The notes beneath the pieces are model-generated. The model searched no databases. It was not told the origin of the DNA and saw only the letters and a program-made list of their open reading frames with translations. From Flavobacterium sp. (lineage in GTDB: Bacteria > Bacteroidota > Bacteroidia > Flavobacteriales > Flavobacteriaceae): a stretch of 54,891 nucleotides of DNA. The stretch covers positions 1 to 54,891 of the forward strand of contig JAEUTY010000019.1 of NCBI GenBank assembly GCA_016787805.1, in the 5' to 3' direction. Below, one piece after another: positions 1-8,197 of this stretch (the stretch's first letter is position 1; the number at the start of each line of letters is the position of its first letter). The position numbers and the translations under genes are program-made.

Positions 1-401
1 CCCCAAATAATCAACTGATTATCTTCGGTGACTTTAATAGGTTGAAATTGCGGATTTTCAGGCATTAAATACACACCGTCTTTTTCTATTTTGATGCGTT
101 TTACGGTAAATTCACCATCAATAAAGCAAACGGCAATCTTGTTGTTTTGGGGTTCAATGCTGCGGTCAATCACCAGAATATCGCCATCGTCAATACCCGC
201 ACCAATCATCGAGGTTCCCGACGCTTTGGCATAAAAAGTCGCTTCGCGGTTTTTGACCAACACGTTGTCTAAACTAATCCGCGTTTCGTCAAAATCAGCC
301 GCTGGCGATGGAAAACCCGCTTTGATGCCACCCGCAATAAACGGCAGTTCGTGGCTGTTTTCAAAATCCGGAAGGAAGAATGTTATTTTGTTTTTTGACA
401 T
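1..401 (-). CDS. umuD: UmuD-like S24 autoprotease, DNA polymerase V accessory subunit (C-terminus cut by window edge)
   Basis: Reading leftward from the ATG at 399-401 gives 133 codons and the frame is still open at the window edge, so only about ten residues are likely missing. The protein matches the UmuD plan. An Ala28-Gly29 self-cleavage site sits in the KAGFPSPA context, the serine nucleophile is Ser64 in SGTSM, and the general-base lysine is Lys101 in GEFTVKR, with the same spacing as Ser60/Lys97 of E. coli UmuD. By family knowledge, cleaved UmuD joins UmuC to make error-prone polymerase V. It lies 68 bp downstream of umuC on the same strand, so the order is umuC-umuD instead of umuD-umuC. 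A phage-type S24 repressor is unlikely because there is no DNA-binding N-terminus. Confidence 0.92.
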   Translation of the reverse strand, partial: MSKNKITFFLPDFENSHELPFIAGGIKAGFPSPAADFDETRISLDNVLVKNREATFYAKASGTSMIGAGIDDGDILVIDRSIEPQNNKIAVCFIDGEFTVKRIKIEKDGVYLMPENPQFQPIKVTEDNQLIIW

Positions 402-410
402 TTTTTTTTG

Positions 411-471
411 AACCATATAAGACATATAAGAAAACTATAATTTTATATGAACTTACATGCCTTATATGGTT
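411..471. promoter_or_regulatory. Inverted repeat between umuC and umuD
   Basis: AACCATATAAG (411-421) and its exact reverse complement CTTATATGGTT (461-471) flank a 39-bp AT-rich spacer. The right arm overlaps the last codons of umuC and the left arm lies 9 bp before the umuD start. It could be an operator for umuD, an RNA structure in the umuC-umuD message, or chance in AT-rich DNA. No T-run makes it a convincing terminator. Confidence 0.4.
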
Positions 472-1732
472 AACATTTTATGGTTAGTATTTCGTTAAAA
501 TTTGTGGTGTATTTAGGAGACAAATGGTCCTGCTTCATCGTCCACGTGCGCTCTAAATCTTGACTAGCCAATTTGATTTTGCGTTCGCCGGTGCGTTTAT
601 GAAAATCATCAATCACTTGCATTAATTTTTGGTGCTTCGGATTTTCTTCTTCAAACAACTGAAATTGCTTGGCGTTTTCCGGAATGATATCAGTTACAAT
701 CACACCCGCCTTTTTGTAAATTTCGCCTTCTTCAAATACTTTTTCTAGCATTTGCACAGCTGCTGAACTGATGGTAATGTTAGAGTTACTGGCAAACGGC
801 AGGGTTTCCAAACGGTAAAACGAATACCGATCACGTTGGATTTTGTGATGGTCTTTGCGCAAGTACAAAATTACCGCATTGCAACACGACTGCTGTTTGC
901 GTAATTTCTCGGCACAGACTGTAGCAAAGGTCGAAACGCGTTCTTTCATTTCGCTCAACGTGGTGATGTTGCCCGCAAAACTTCGGGTAATGGCAATGTT
1001 TTTTCGGGCTTTGGGTTCTTCTATTTCCAAAACCGATTCGCCCAGCAATTCCAATCGCAACCGCAAGCCAACCACACCCATTTCTTTCTTGATAAACGCT
1101 TCGTTGTGTGCTAAAGTAAAATCGTAGGCAGTAAAAATTTGTTGGGCTTTCATCTTTTTACTCAACCGAAAACCAATACCCCAAACGTCTTCAATTTTCG
1201 TCCACTTCAAGGCTTTGATGCGTTTTTCATCATTGTCGATTAGGTAAACACCATTCGTTTTTTCGGGAAATTTACGCGCAATTTTATTGGCTACTTTCGA
1301 GAGGGCTTTCGTAGAGGCAAATCCAACCGAAATCGGGATGCTCAACCATTTCAGTGTACGTTTTTTCATCTCCAAACCGTACGAAAAATAATCGGGAATT
1401 GGCATGCCGTCAAAGTTCAAAAAGGCTTCGTCTATGCTGTACACTTCTACATTCGGAGTAAATCCTTCCAAAATTTTCATCACCCGATTACTCAAATCAC
1501 CATACAACGCATAATTGGACGAAAAAACGTGAATGTTTTTCTGCTTTAATTCGTTTCGAACCTTAAACTCAGGCGCGCCCATTGGGATCTCCAAAGCTCT
1601 AGCTTCGTCGCTACGCGAAATGATACAACCGTCGTTGTTAGACAATACAACAATTGGTTTTCCAATCAGTTGTGGCTGGAAAACACGTTCGCATGAAGCG
1701 TAAAAATTATTGCAATCGACTAAAGCATACAT
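470..1732 (-). CDS. umuC: Y-family DNA polymerase V catalytic subunit UmuC
   Basis: 420-residue translesion polymerase, close to the family length of about 422. The start at 1732 gives the typical N-terminus MYALVDCNNFYASCERVF, with the first metal-binding Asp and the FYAS motif. A longer open frame reaches 1876, but that stretch runs through a dispersed repeat and is not part of the protein. Further Y-family signatures are YSIDEAFLNFDG (catalytic Asp-Glu near residue 100), VGFASTKALSKVANKIARK and the helix-hairpin-helix VWGIGFRLSKKM. The C-terminal little-finger region includes RSFAGNITTLSEM. By family knowledge it copies damaged templates together with UmuD'. It lies upstream of umuD, and a 19-bp palindrome at 1748-1766 sits 15 bp before its start codon, suggesting repression. 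Confidence 0.95.
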   Translation of the reverse strand: MYALVDCNNFYASCERVFQPQLIGKPIVVLSNNDGCIISRSDEARALEIPMGAPEFKVRNELKQKNIHVFSSNYALYGDLSNRVMKILEGFTPNVEVYSIDEAFLNFDGMPIPDYFSYGLEMKKRTLKWLSIPISVGFASTKALSKVANKIARKFPEKTNGVYLIDNDEKRIKALKWTKIEDVWGIGFRLSKKMKAQQIFTAYDFTLAHNEAFIKKEMGVVGLRLRLELLGESVLEIEEPKARKNIAITRSFAGNITTLSEMKERVSTFATVCAEKLRKQQSCCNAVILYLRKDHHKIQRDRYSFYRLETLPFASNSNITISSAAVQMLEKVFEEGEIYKKAGVIVTDIIPENAKQFQLFEEENPKHQKLMQVIDDFHKRTGERKIKLASQDLERTWTMKQDHLSPKYTTNFNEILTIKC

Positions 1733-1747
1733 CTTGTAAAAATACAA

Positions 1748-1766
1748 AATTGTGTGCGACACAATT
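1748..1766. promoter_or_regulatory. 19-bp palindrome in the umuC leader, candidate operator
   Basis: AATTGTGT-GCG-ACACAATT is a perfect 8-bp inverted repeat with a 3-bp centre, 15 bp upstream of the umuC ATG. On the minus strand it overlaps CAATTTTG, which matches 7 of 8 positions of the Bacteroidota -7 element TAnnTTTG. That is where a repressor would block transcription. A damage-responsive regulator is a natural guess, but no regulator gene is in view. Confidence 0.5.
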
Positions 1767-1797
1767 GTTAAAAATAGCAGTTGTTGATATGTTTTTA

Positions 1798-1916
1798 GTA
1801 GCACACGAGCGATAGCGAACTGGCGAAGCAAATGGCTTGGGCTTTCTTGCAATCCATTTTCCCGCTTTTTCTCCAAGTTGTTCGTTCCTCACAAGCTTTC
1901 CGTGCAATCGGGGCTA
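1798..1916 (-). repeat. Dispersed intergenic repeat, copy A
   Basis: Positions 1801-1847 match the reverse complement of 28317-28363 with two differences over about 47 bp; the core is GCACACGAGCGATAGCGAAC followed by TGGCGAAGCAAAT. The other end (1899-1916) reads on the minus strand as TAGCCCCGATTGCACGG, shared with copy B at 23481, and AAAGCGGGAAA is also shared with copy B. It fills most of the region 1733-2090 and contains no credible gene. Confidence 0.8.
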
Positions 1917-1992
1917 GGGAAGAAACGTCTTTTGCCAAAATAATAGTGCTAATTCAACTTAATCAAGTTATTTATTCAGTTCGTTAAACTTG

Positions 1993-2019
1993 TCAGGTTT
2001 TCAAAACCTGTCAGGTTTC
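1993..2019. repeat. Palindromic CAGGTTTT repeat
   Basis: CAGGTTTT-C-AAAACCTG (1995-2011) is a perfect palindrome. GTCAGGTTT occurs twice as a direct repeat, at 1993-2001 and 2011-2019. It lies between the nuoN terminator and the dispersed repeat and resembles short intergenic palindromes found in this group; no coding capacity. Confidence 0.6.
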
Positions 2020-2035
2020 CTGTATCGAGCAAACA

Positions 2036-2068
2036 AAAAAACCACTCAAATCGCTTCAAGTGGTTTTT
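2036..2068 (-). terminator. Terminator of the nuo operon
   Basis: On the minus strand a 10-bp perfect stem (AAAAACCACT paired with AGTGGTTTTT, 2037-2046 and 2059-2068) is followed by a T-rich run. It lies 23 bp beyond the nuoN stop codon. Confidence 0.85.
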
Positions 2069-2090
2069 CTTATTTAATTAAGGTGAATTT

Positions 2091-3461
2091 TTAGTTCAAT
2101 AATGAAGTAATCAACGTTGGGTACAATCCAATTACTACGTTCAATAAAATCGCTACTAAGGCAATAACGTTGTATACAAACGCATTGCTGTGGTTATCTT
2201 CAGCAGGTTCTTTGGTGTACATGGCCAAAATCAATTTGAAGTAGTAACCAATACTGATGATTGAGTTAATTACACCAGCAATCACTACAATCAAATAACC
2301 TGCGTCAATCGTTTGGGTAAACAACATAAACTTAGCAAAGAATCCAGAGAATACCGGAATTCCAGCCATCGACAATAACGATGCAGTCAAAATTCCCGCC
2401 ATCACAGGATTGGTTTTTCCCAAACCATTAAAATTGGAAATGGCTTCGTCTTCTTTGTTTTTCGACACAAATATAATTACGGCAAATGCGGCAATTCCCG
2501 CCAAGGCATAAGCAAATGTATAATACAATAATGTACTCGCAGAAGTCGACAAGCTCAACAACGCCATCAACATAAATCCAGCGTGTGAAATACCTGAAAA
2601 GGCCAACATACGTTTCACGTTTTTCTGACGTAATGCCATGATATTTCCAACCGTCATCGAAAGAATGGAAACCACTACAATCACAATTTCCATTCGGTAC
2701 AAAATGGTAGCATCTAACGAGCTGATCAATTTGAACATCGATGCCATAGCGACCACTTTGGCTAAAGTACTCATGGTTGCAGTAACTAAAGCAGGTGAAC
2801 CTTCGTACACATCTGGAGCCCAAAAGTGAAAAGGAACAGCGGCTACTTTGAACAACATTCCTATAATCAACAAAATGATTCCGATGTAAAACCAACTTGG
2901 TAAAGCAGCTCCTTTGGATAATTCGTAAATTTCGGCAAGGTCAAAATAACCTGTGGCACCATAAATTAAACAAATTCCGAATAAAATAATTCCCGAAGCG
3001 AATGAACCCATTAAAAAGTATTTCATTCCCGCTTCGTTGCTCTTTAAACTCAATCGACTGCTCGCTGCTAATATGTATAGCGAGATAGAAAGCACTTCAA
3101 TTCCGAGGAAAAACATCGATAAATTGCCGAATGAAACCATACAAATCGCTCCTGATAAAAGGAATATTTTGATAGCAATAAAGTCGGAAAATTTAGTAGG
3201 TTTATCTTTGTAAAAATCGCTTCCTAAAGCAATCAAGAATATAGTCAATAAAATAAATAAGGTAGAAAATGCCAACGAAAACTTGTTGATGACAATCATG
3301 TTGTTGTAAAACGAAGCCTCGCCAGTGTAACTGTACCACGAATAGCCTAAAATAGCCAATAAACCTCCAATAGCTACAGGAATAATGGCTTTTCTAAAAT
3401 TGAAAATTTCAGCTATTAAACAAAAAACGCCAAGTGCAATAATTGCTATTAAACTATCCAT
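2091..3461 (-). CDS. nuoN: NADH-quinone oxidoreductase subunit N
   Basis: 456-residue polytopic membrane protein, one of the three antiporter-like proton-pumping subunits of complex I. About 14 hydrophobic helices are visible. The functional core reads FKVAAVPFHFWAPDVYEGSP, with the buried Lys of the proton path, followed by the conserved loop ALRQKNVKRMLAFSGISHAG. Its start codon overlaps the nuoM stop by one base (TAATG), implying translational coupling. It is the last gene of the operon and is followed by a terminator. Length and motifs fit NuoN and not NuoM or NuoL, both of which lie directly upstream. Confidence 0.97.
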   Translation of the reverse strand: MDSLIAIIALGVFCLIAEIFNFRKAIIPVAIGGLLAILGYSWYSYTGEASFYNNMIVINKFSLAFSTLFILLTIFLIALGSDFYKDKPTKFSDFIAIKIFLLSGAICMVSFGNLSMFFLGIEVLSISLYILAASSRLSLKSNEAGMKYFLMGSFASGIILFGICLIYGATGYFDLAEIYELSKGAALPSWFYIGIILLIIGMLFKVAAVPFHFWAPDVYEGSPALVTATMSTLAKVVAMASMFKLISSLDATILYRMEIVIVVVSILSMTVGNIMALRQKNVKRMLAFSGISHAGFMLMALLSLSTSASTLLYYTFAYALAGIAAFAVIIFVSKNKEDEAISNFNGLGKTNPVMAGILTASLLSMAGIPVFSGFFAKFMLFTQTIDAGYLIVVIAGVINSIISIGYYFKLILAMYTKEPAEDNHSNAFVYNVIALVAILLNVVIGLYPTLITSLLN

Positions 3462-4903
3462 TATGATATACTGTTAATTTGTTGTAAAGTAGTTTCTATC
3501 GCAGGTGAAACCAAATCTGTAAACGGTTTTGGATACAATCCGAAGAACAATAAGAAACCTATAATTACTACTAATGTAATAGCTTCGTTGGTAGTTACAT
3601 CGGCAAATGTCTTTTCATTTGTGGCTCCTAACATCACTTTTTGGAACATTCTAAGCATGTAGTAAGCACCTAAAATAATCGTTGTTCCACCAATAACAGC
3701 AAACCAAAGATTTACTTGGCTTAAACTGTATAATACCGTAAATTCTCCGACAAAGTTGTACGTTCCTGGCAAGGCTACCGAAGCCAAAACCAAAATCATA
3801 AACATCGACGAGAATTTAGGGGTTTGCGAACGAATACCACTCATATCTTCGATTTTACGGGTTTCGTATCTTCTGTATATGATTTCCGAACAGAAGAACA
3901 ATCCAACGATTACAAATCCGTGGGCGATCATTTGATACACAGCGCCGTTTAATCCGTCAACGGTCAAAGTATAACATCCGGCAGCGATTAACCCTACGTG
4001 AGCTAGCGATGAATACGCTAATAATTTTTTCAAATCTTTTTGACGCAACGCTACAATCGAACCGTAAATCACACCCGCAATACTCAATCCAATTAGAATT
4101 GGCATATAGGTTTTGGCTGCTTCTGGTGCAATAGGTAATTGCCAACGAATGACGCTGTACAATCCCATTTTCAACATAATTCCCGATAAAAGCATCGTTC
4201 CTACAGTTGGCGCTTTTTGGTATACTTTAGCCTGCCAAGTATGAAATGGAATGATTGGAATTTTAATCGCATAAGCAGCAAAAAACGCTAGGAATATCCA
4301 GAATTGTTCTTGTGTTGTTAAGTTAATGGCATACAAGTCTTTCAATAAGAAACTTCCTGAAATAGTGTATAAATACGCAAATGCAATCAACATAAACAAC
4401 GATCCAGCCAAGGTGTAAATGAAGAATTTCAACACCGCTTTTTTACGTTCATCAGCATCTCCATTCCCCCAAATTAAAGCAATGAAGTAAATAGGTAATA
4501 AGGCCAATTCCCAGAAAACATAATACAATAAACCGTCAGCAGCTAAAAATGTTCCTGTCATCGCAAAAGCCATGAACAATACTAAGGCATAGAAATTTTT
4601 CGATTTGTTGAATTGGTTTCCAAAAGAGGAGAATATGATAAGAGGAGTCAAAGCTGTAGTCAATAAAACCATGGCTAATGAAAGTCCGTCAGCTTGGTAA
4701 GCGAAATACACTTTTGGCACATCAATCCAATTAGAAAGGTGATTGATGTTGGTTCCGCTTTGGAATAAATTCAGCAAGTACATTGTCATTCCAAATGCGC
4801 CCAAACTGAACACCAGAGCTATTTTTGAGGCCCATTTATCACCTGAAAAATAGGTAATCAATGAACCAATAAAGAGTAATAATAATATAGCAGTTACATC
4901 CAT
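3461..4903 (-). CDS. nuoM: NADH-quinone oxidoreductase subunit M
   Basis: 480-residue integral membrane subunit of complex I, homologous to Mrp-type Na+/H+ antiporters. Visible signatures are the early helix Glu in YYVFWELALLPIYFIALIWG, the channel lysine in AIKIPIIPFHTWQAKVYQKAP, and VALRQKDLKKLLAYSSLAHV. It forms one of the proton channels between NuoL and NuoN in the membrane arm. The gene starts 10 bp after nuoL and overlaps nuoN by one base at its end. Length is normal for the family and no defect is visible. Confidence 0.97.
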   Translation of the reverse strand: MDVTAILLLLFIGSLITYFSGDKWASKIALVFSLGAFGMTMYLLNLFQSGTNINHLSNWIDVPKVYFAYQADGLSLAMVLLTTALTPLIIFSSFGNQFNKSKNFYALVLFMAFAMTGTFLAADGLLYYVFWELALLPIYFIALIWGNGDADERKKAVLKFFIYTLAGSLFMLIAFAYLYTISGSFLLKDLYAINLTTQEQFWIFLAFFAAYAIKIPIIPFHTWQAKVYQKAPTVGTMLLSGIMLKMGLYSVIRWQLPIAPEAAKTYMPILIGLSIAGVIYGSIVALRQKDLKKLLAYSSLAHVGLIAAGCYTLTVDGLNGAVYQMIAHGFVIVGLFFCSEIIYRRYETRKIEDMSGIRSQTPKFSSMFMILVLASVALPGTYNFVGEFTVLYSLSQVNLWFAVIGGTTIILGAYYMLRMFQKVMLGATNEKTFADVTTNEAITLVVIIGFLLFFGLYPKPFTDLVSPAIETTLQQINSIS

Positions 4904-4913
4904 TAGTAAAGAA

Positions 4914-6797
4914 TTATTTAACTAAAAATAAATAAATGATAATTGTAAAGAAACCAATTACAAAAGCAAACAAATAAAATCCGATGCTGCCATTTTGTAA
5001 TTTTCTTCCTTTGTTTCCGAGTTCGTTGGCAACAGTTCCTAATCCGTAAACCGATTTTGAAAGTGCAGGTTCTAATGTTGTTCTAAAGAAATTAGAAATG
5101 CTGTTCAATGGTTTTACAATTAAGAACGTATAGAATTCATCAACATAATATTTATTGTAAATGGTTTTTGAAAATCCTTGAATTTGAGCATCTTCACCCG
5201 GAACAAAACTTTGTTTGATGTATTTAGCATACGCCCAAGCAATTCCGATAACCGCTCCAGCTAAAGCAACACCCATTAATGCATACTCTTGATTGCCTAA
5301 AGCATGATGTTCGTGTTTAGTTTTAAGAATTGGTTCGATAAAATGAGTCAACCACATACTTCCTGGTAAGTTGATTAATCCACCAACAGTGGCTAAAGCG
5401 GCCAATATGATCAATGGAAACGTAATCAAACTCGGACTTTCATGCAAATGGTGTTTTTGCTCTTCGGTTCCGCGGAATTCTTTGAAGAATGTCAAGTACA
5501 TCAATCGGAACATATAGAAAGCCGTCATAATTGAAGCAATTGAACCTACAATCCAAAGCGCTTTGCTGTGTTCGAAAGCGACCATCAAAATTTCGTCTTT
5601 AGACCAAAATCCTGCAAAAGGGAAAATTCCAGCAATGGCTAATGTCGAAATTAACATGGTGATGAAAGTAATTGGCATCGCTTTGCGCAAACCGCCCATT
5701 TTTCGCATGTCTTGTTCGCCGTGTAAAGCATGAATAACCGAACCCGAACCTAAGAACAAACACGCTTTAAAGAACGCATGAGTTATTACGTGGAAAACAG
5801 CTACAGTGTATGCGCCCATTCCCAAGGCTAAGAACATTAATCCTAATTGTGAAACGGTTGAATACGCCAATACTTTCTTAATGTCGTTTTGCAATAAACC
5901 GATGGAAGCAGCAACTAATGCCGTTACAGCACCCACAACAGCAATAATATGTTGTACAAATGGTGTTAAATCGAACAAGAAGTTCATACGTGTTAGCATG
6001 AAAATTCCCGCTGTTACCATCGTGGCTGCGTGGATTAAAGCCGAAACAGGAGTTGGTCCAGCCATCGCGTCAGGTAGCCAAGTATAAAGTGGTAATTGAG
6101 CCGATTTTCCAGTTGCTCCGATGAATAAACACAAAGCAGCAATTGAAATTAAATGATCAGCATTTACTGGGCCTTTCACCATAATTCCGGTTTGGATTAG
6201 TGAATAATCCAATGAATTGAAGCAATACGCTAATATGAACATTCCGATAAGGAAACCTAAGTCACCAATGCGGTTCATGATAAAGGCCTTTTTCGCTGCG
6301 TTGTTGTAATCTTGGTTTTTGTACCAGAATCCGATCAGTAAATACGAACACAAACCAACTCCTTCCCAACCGATGAACATGACCAATAAATTGCTTCCAA
6401 CGACCAACGTAATCATAAAGAAAACGAACAAGTTGAGGTACGCAAAAAACTTGTGCATGTTTTCATCATCGTGCATATAACTGATAGAATACAAGTGAAT
6501 CAATGAACCGATTCCCGTCACAAACAACAACCAAAGTAGTGACAATTGGTCAAGTAAAATACCAAAATCCAATTTGAAATTGCTTACCGAAATCCAGTCG
6601 AACAATGACACTTTTATCGCTTGGCCTGAACCATTTACTTGCATAAAATAAATGATGCTGATGATAAAAGAAACCACAACAGCTGCGGTTCCGATGAATC
6701 CAGCAACCGATTTGGAAACCGATTTTCCGAAGAAAACATTGAATAAAAACCCAAAAAACGGGGTCAATAATAAAAGTAAAATTAAACTATTTTCCAT
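4914..6797 (-). CDS. nuoL: NADH-quinone oxidoreductase subunit L
   Basis: 627-residue distal antiporter-like subunit of complex I. It has the Glu-bearing segment LLVMFIGWEGVGLCSYLLIG, the channel lysine in GKSAQLPLYTWLPDAMAGPT, and QNDIKKVLAYSTVSQLGLM. After the 14-helix core there is a long C-terminal extension (about residues 470-627) that should form the lateral helix bracing NuoM and NuoN, ending in one more hydrophobic segment. Six bases separate it from nuoK upstream and 10 from nuoM downstream. Confidence 0.97.
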   Translation of the reverse strand: MENSLILLLLLTPFFGFLFNVFFGKSVSKSVAGFIGTAAVVVSFIISIIYFMQVNGSGQAIKVSLFDWISVSNFKLDFGILLDQLSLLWLLFVTGIGSLIHLYSISYMHDDENMHKFFAYLNLFVFFMITLVVGSNLLVMFIGWEGVGLCSYLLIGFWYKNQDYNNAAKKAFIMNRIGDLGFLIGMFILAYCFNSLDYSLIQTGIMVKGPVNADHLISIAALCLFIGATGKSAQLPLYTWLPDAMAGPTPVSALIHAATMVTAGIFMLTRMNFLFDLTPFVQHIIAVVGAVTALVAASIGLLQNDIKKVLAYSTVSQLGLMFLALGMGAYTVAVFHVITHAFFKACLFLGSGSVIHALHGEQDMRKMGGLRKAMPITFITMLISTLAIAGIFPFAGFWSKDEILMVAFEHSKALWIVGSIASIMTAFYMFRLMYLTFFKEFRGTEEQKHHLHESPSLITFPLIILAALATVGGLINLPGSMWLTHFIEPILKTKHEHHALGNQEYALMGVALAGAVIGIAWAYAKYIKQSFVPGEDAQIQGFSKTIYNKYYVDEFYTFLIVKPLNSISNFFRTTLEPALSKSVYGLGTVANELGNKGRKLQNGSIGFYLFAFVIGFFTIIIYLFLVK

Positions 6798-6803
6798 CTT
6801 GGG

Positions 6804-7124
6804 TTATCCTTTTAAATTTTTCAATTTCGAAATATCAATCGAGCCAATGTTTCTGAATACAGCAACTAATATGGCCAATCCTACTGCAACCTCTGCTGCG
6901 GCAACCGCCATCGAAAAGAACACAAAAACTTGGCCTTCGCTATCTTGATGGTAAGCTGAAAAAGCAACAAATAATAAGTTTACCGCATTCAACATAATTT
7001 CTATAGACATAAAAACGATGATGGAATTTCGGCGGTACAAAACTCCTAAAATTCCGATACAGAATAGTAGAACCGAAAGAAACAAGTAGTTTTCAATGCC
7101 TACTTCATTTAAAATATTATTCAT
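6804..7124 (-). CDS. nuoK: NADH-quinone oxidoreductase subunit K
   Basis: 106-residue membrane subunit with three helices, the standard size. It has the two membrane-embedded glutamates expected for NuoK: one in [19 protein letters not shown] and one in [20 protein letters not shown]. These belong to the hydrophilic axis that links quinone reduction to proton pumping. It is spaced 1 bp from nuoJ and 6 bp from nuoL. Confidence 0.96.
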   Translation of the reverse strand: MNNILNEVGIENYLFLSVLLFCIGILGVLYRRNSIIVFMSIEIMLNAVNLLFVAFSAYHQDSEGQVFVFFSMAVAAAEVAVGLAILVAVFRNIGSIDISKLKNLKG

Positions 7125-7125
7125 T

Positions 7126-7638
7126 TTATTCTTGTGATTTTTCTTTTTTAGACAATAAAACCGTTCCTATCATCGCTACTAAAAGTAGGATAGAAGCGTA
7201 TTCAAATGGTACCATGTATTCGTTCAATAATACTTTTCCGAGTACTTTGATGGATTGGTAATCTTCACCCGATGTATAGTATTCGCCCACAATTGGTTTT
7301 GAATTCATAAAAATGGCAATCAACGCCAAGCACAACAAACAGAAAATGGTAATTGCACCAATTCGTTTGATACGTGGTTTGTGTACTTCGTCTTCGTTAT
7401 TCAAATTCATCAACATGATAGTGAATAAGAAGAGAATCATAATCGCACCCGAATATACAATCACGTGAACAATTGCCAAGAATTGGGCGTTGAATAACAG
7501 GTAATGACCCGCGATAGAAAAGAAGCAAATCACCAAGTAAATGGCGCTATGAATCGGTCTGCGTGTGTAAATAGTCAAAAAAGCCGTTGACAACGTGATG
7601 GCCGATAAGATGTAAAAAAGTATAAGTACTAATGACAT
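7126..7638 (-). CDS. nuoJ: NADH-quinone oxidoreductase subunit J
   Basis: 170-residue membrane subunit of complex I with five hydrophobic helices. The conserved third-helix region reads [20 protein letters not shown], where family members have a pi-bulge that rearranges during turnover. The C-terminus is charged (SKKEKSQE). It is 2 bp downstream of nuoI and 1 bp upstream of nuoK, within the standard order. Confidence 0.96.
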   Translation of the reverse strand: MSLVLILFYILSAITLSTAFLTIYTRRPIHSAIYLVICFFSIAGHYLLFNAQFLAIVHVIVYSGAIMILFLFTIMLMNLNNEDEVHKPRIKRIGAITIFCLLCLALIAIFMNSKPIVGEYYTSGEDYQSIKVLGKVLLNEYMVPFEYASILLLVAMIGTVLLSKKEKSQE

Positions 7639-7640
7639 AA

Positions 7641-8186
7641 TTAATTCAGTTTTTTAGTATTGGCCATCGCCATTTCGAGTGGCATTACTAATTTATCTTT
7701 TCCGAAAATGAAATCTTCGCGATCGTATTGTGCTGGCACTAATTCTTTTGAAAGGGTGAGGTAAATGGCGTCTTTCGGACAAGCTTCTTCACACAAACCA
7801 CAGAAAATACAACGCAACATGTTGATTTCGTAGATTTCGGCATATTTTTCTTCTCTGTACAAATGTTCTTCACCTTTCTTACGCTCGGCTGCTTTCATGG
7901 TAATCGCTTCAGCTGGGCACGATAAGGCACACAAACCACAAGCAGTACAATTTTCGCGACCTTGTTCATCGCGCTTCAACATGTGTCTGCCACGGTAAAC
8001 CGGACTAAAAGCACGTACTTGCTCAGGATAATGAATCGTGGCTTTTTTCTTGAAAAAGTGTTTAATGGTAATCCATAAACCTTTTACAATAGCAATCAGG
8101 TATAAACGTTCTAAAAAAGTCATTTCCTTATTGGAAACCTGCTTTTTTCTTCCTGATAATGATATACTTTGTATCGATGTTGACAT
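7641..8186 (-). CDS. nuoI: NADH-quinone oxidoreductase subunit I (2 x 4Fe-4S ferredoxin)
   Basis: 181-residue peripheral-arm subunit carrying clusters N6a and N6b. Two complete CxxCxxCxxxCP motifs are seen: CTACGLCALSCPAEAI and CIFCGLCEEACPKDAI. They pass electrons from NuoG toward NuoB. The N-terminal 50 residues include an amphipathic/hydrophobic stretch (YLIAIVKGLWITIKHFFKK) that docks on the membrane arm. It is spaced 11 bp from nuoH and 2 bp from nuoJ. Confidence 0.97.
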   Translation of the reverse strand: MSTSIQSISLSGRKKQVSNKEMTFLERLYLIAIVKGLWITIKHFFKKKATIHYPEQVRAFSPVYRGRHMLKRDEQGRENCTACGLCALSCPAEAITMKAAERKKGEEHLYREEKYAEIYEINMLRCIFCGLCEEACPKDAIYLTLSKELVPAQYDREDFIFGKDKLVMPLEMAMANTKKLN

Positions 8187-8197
8187 AATTTCTTTTC

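Noticed and set aside
1733-1876. N-terminal extension of UmuC by 48 residues
   Set aside because: The extension runs through a dispersed repeat and precedes the typical start MYALVDCNNF; the same residues (LLRQFAIARVLLK) appear in another frame at 28340, showing they come from the repeat.
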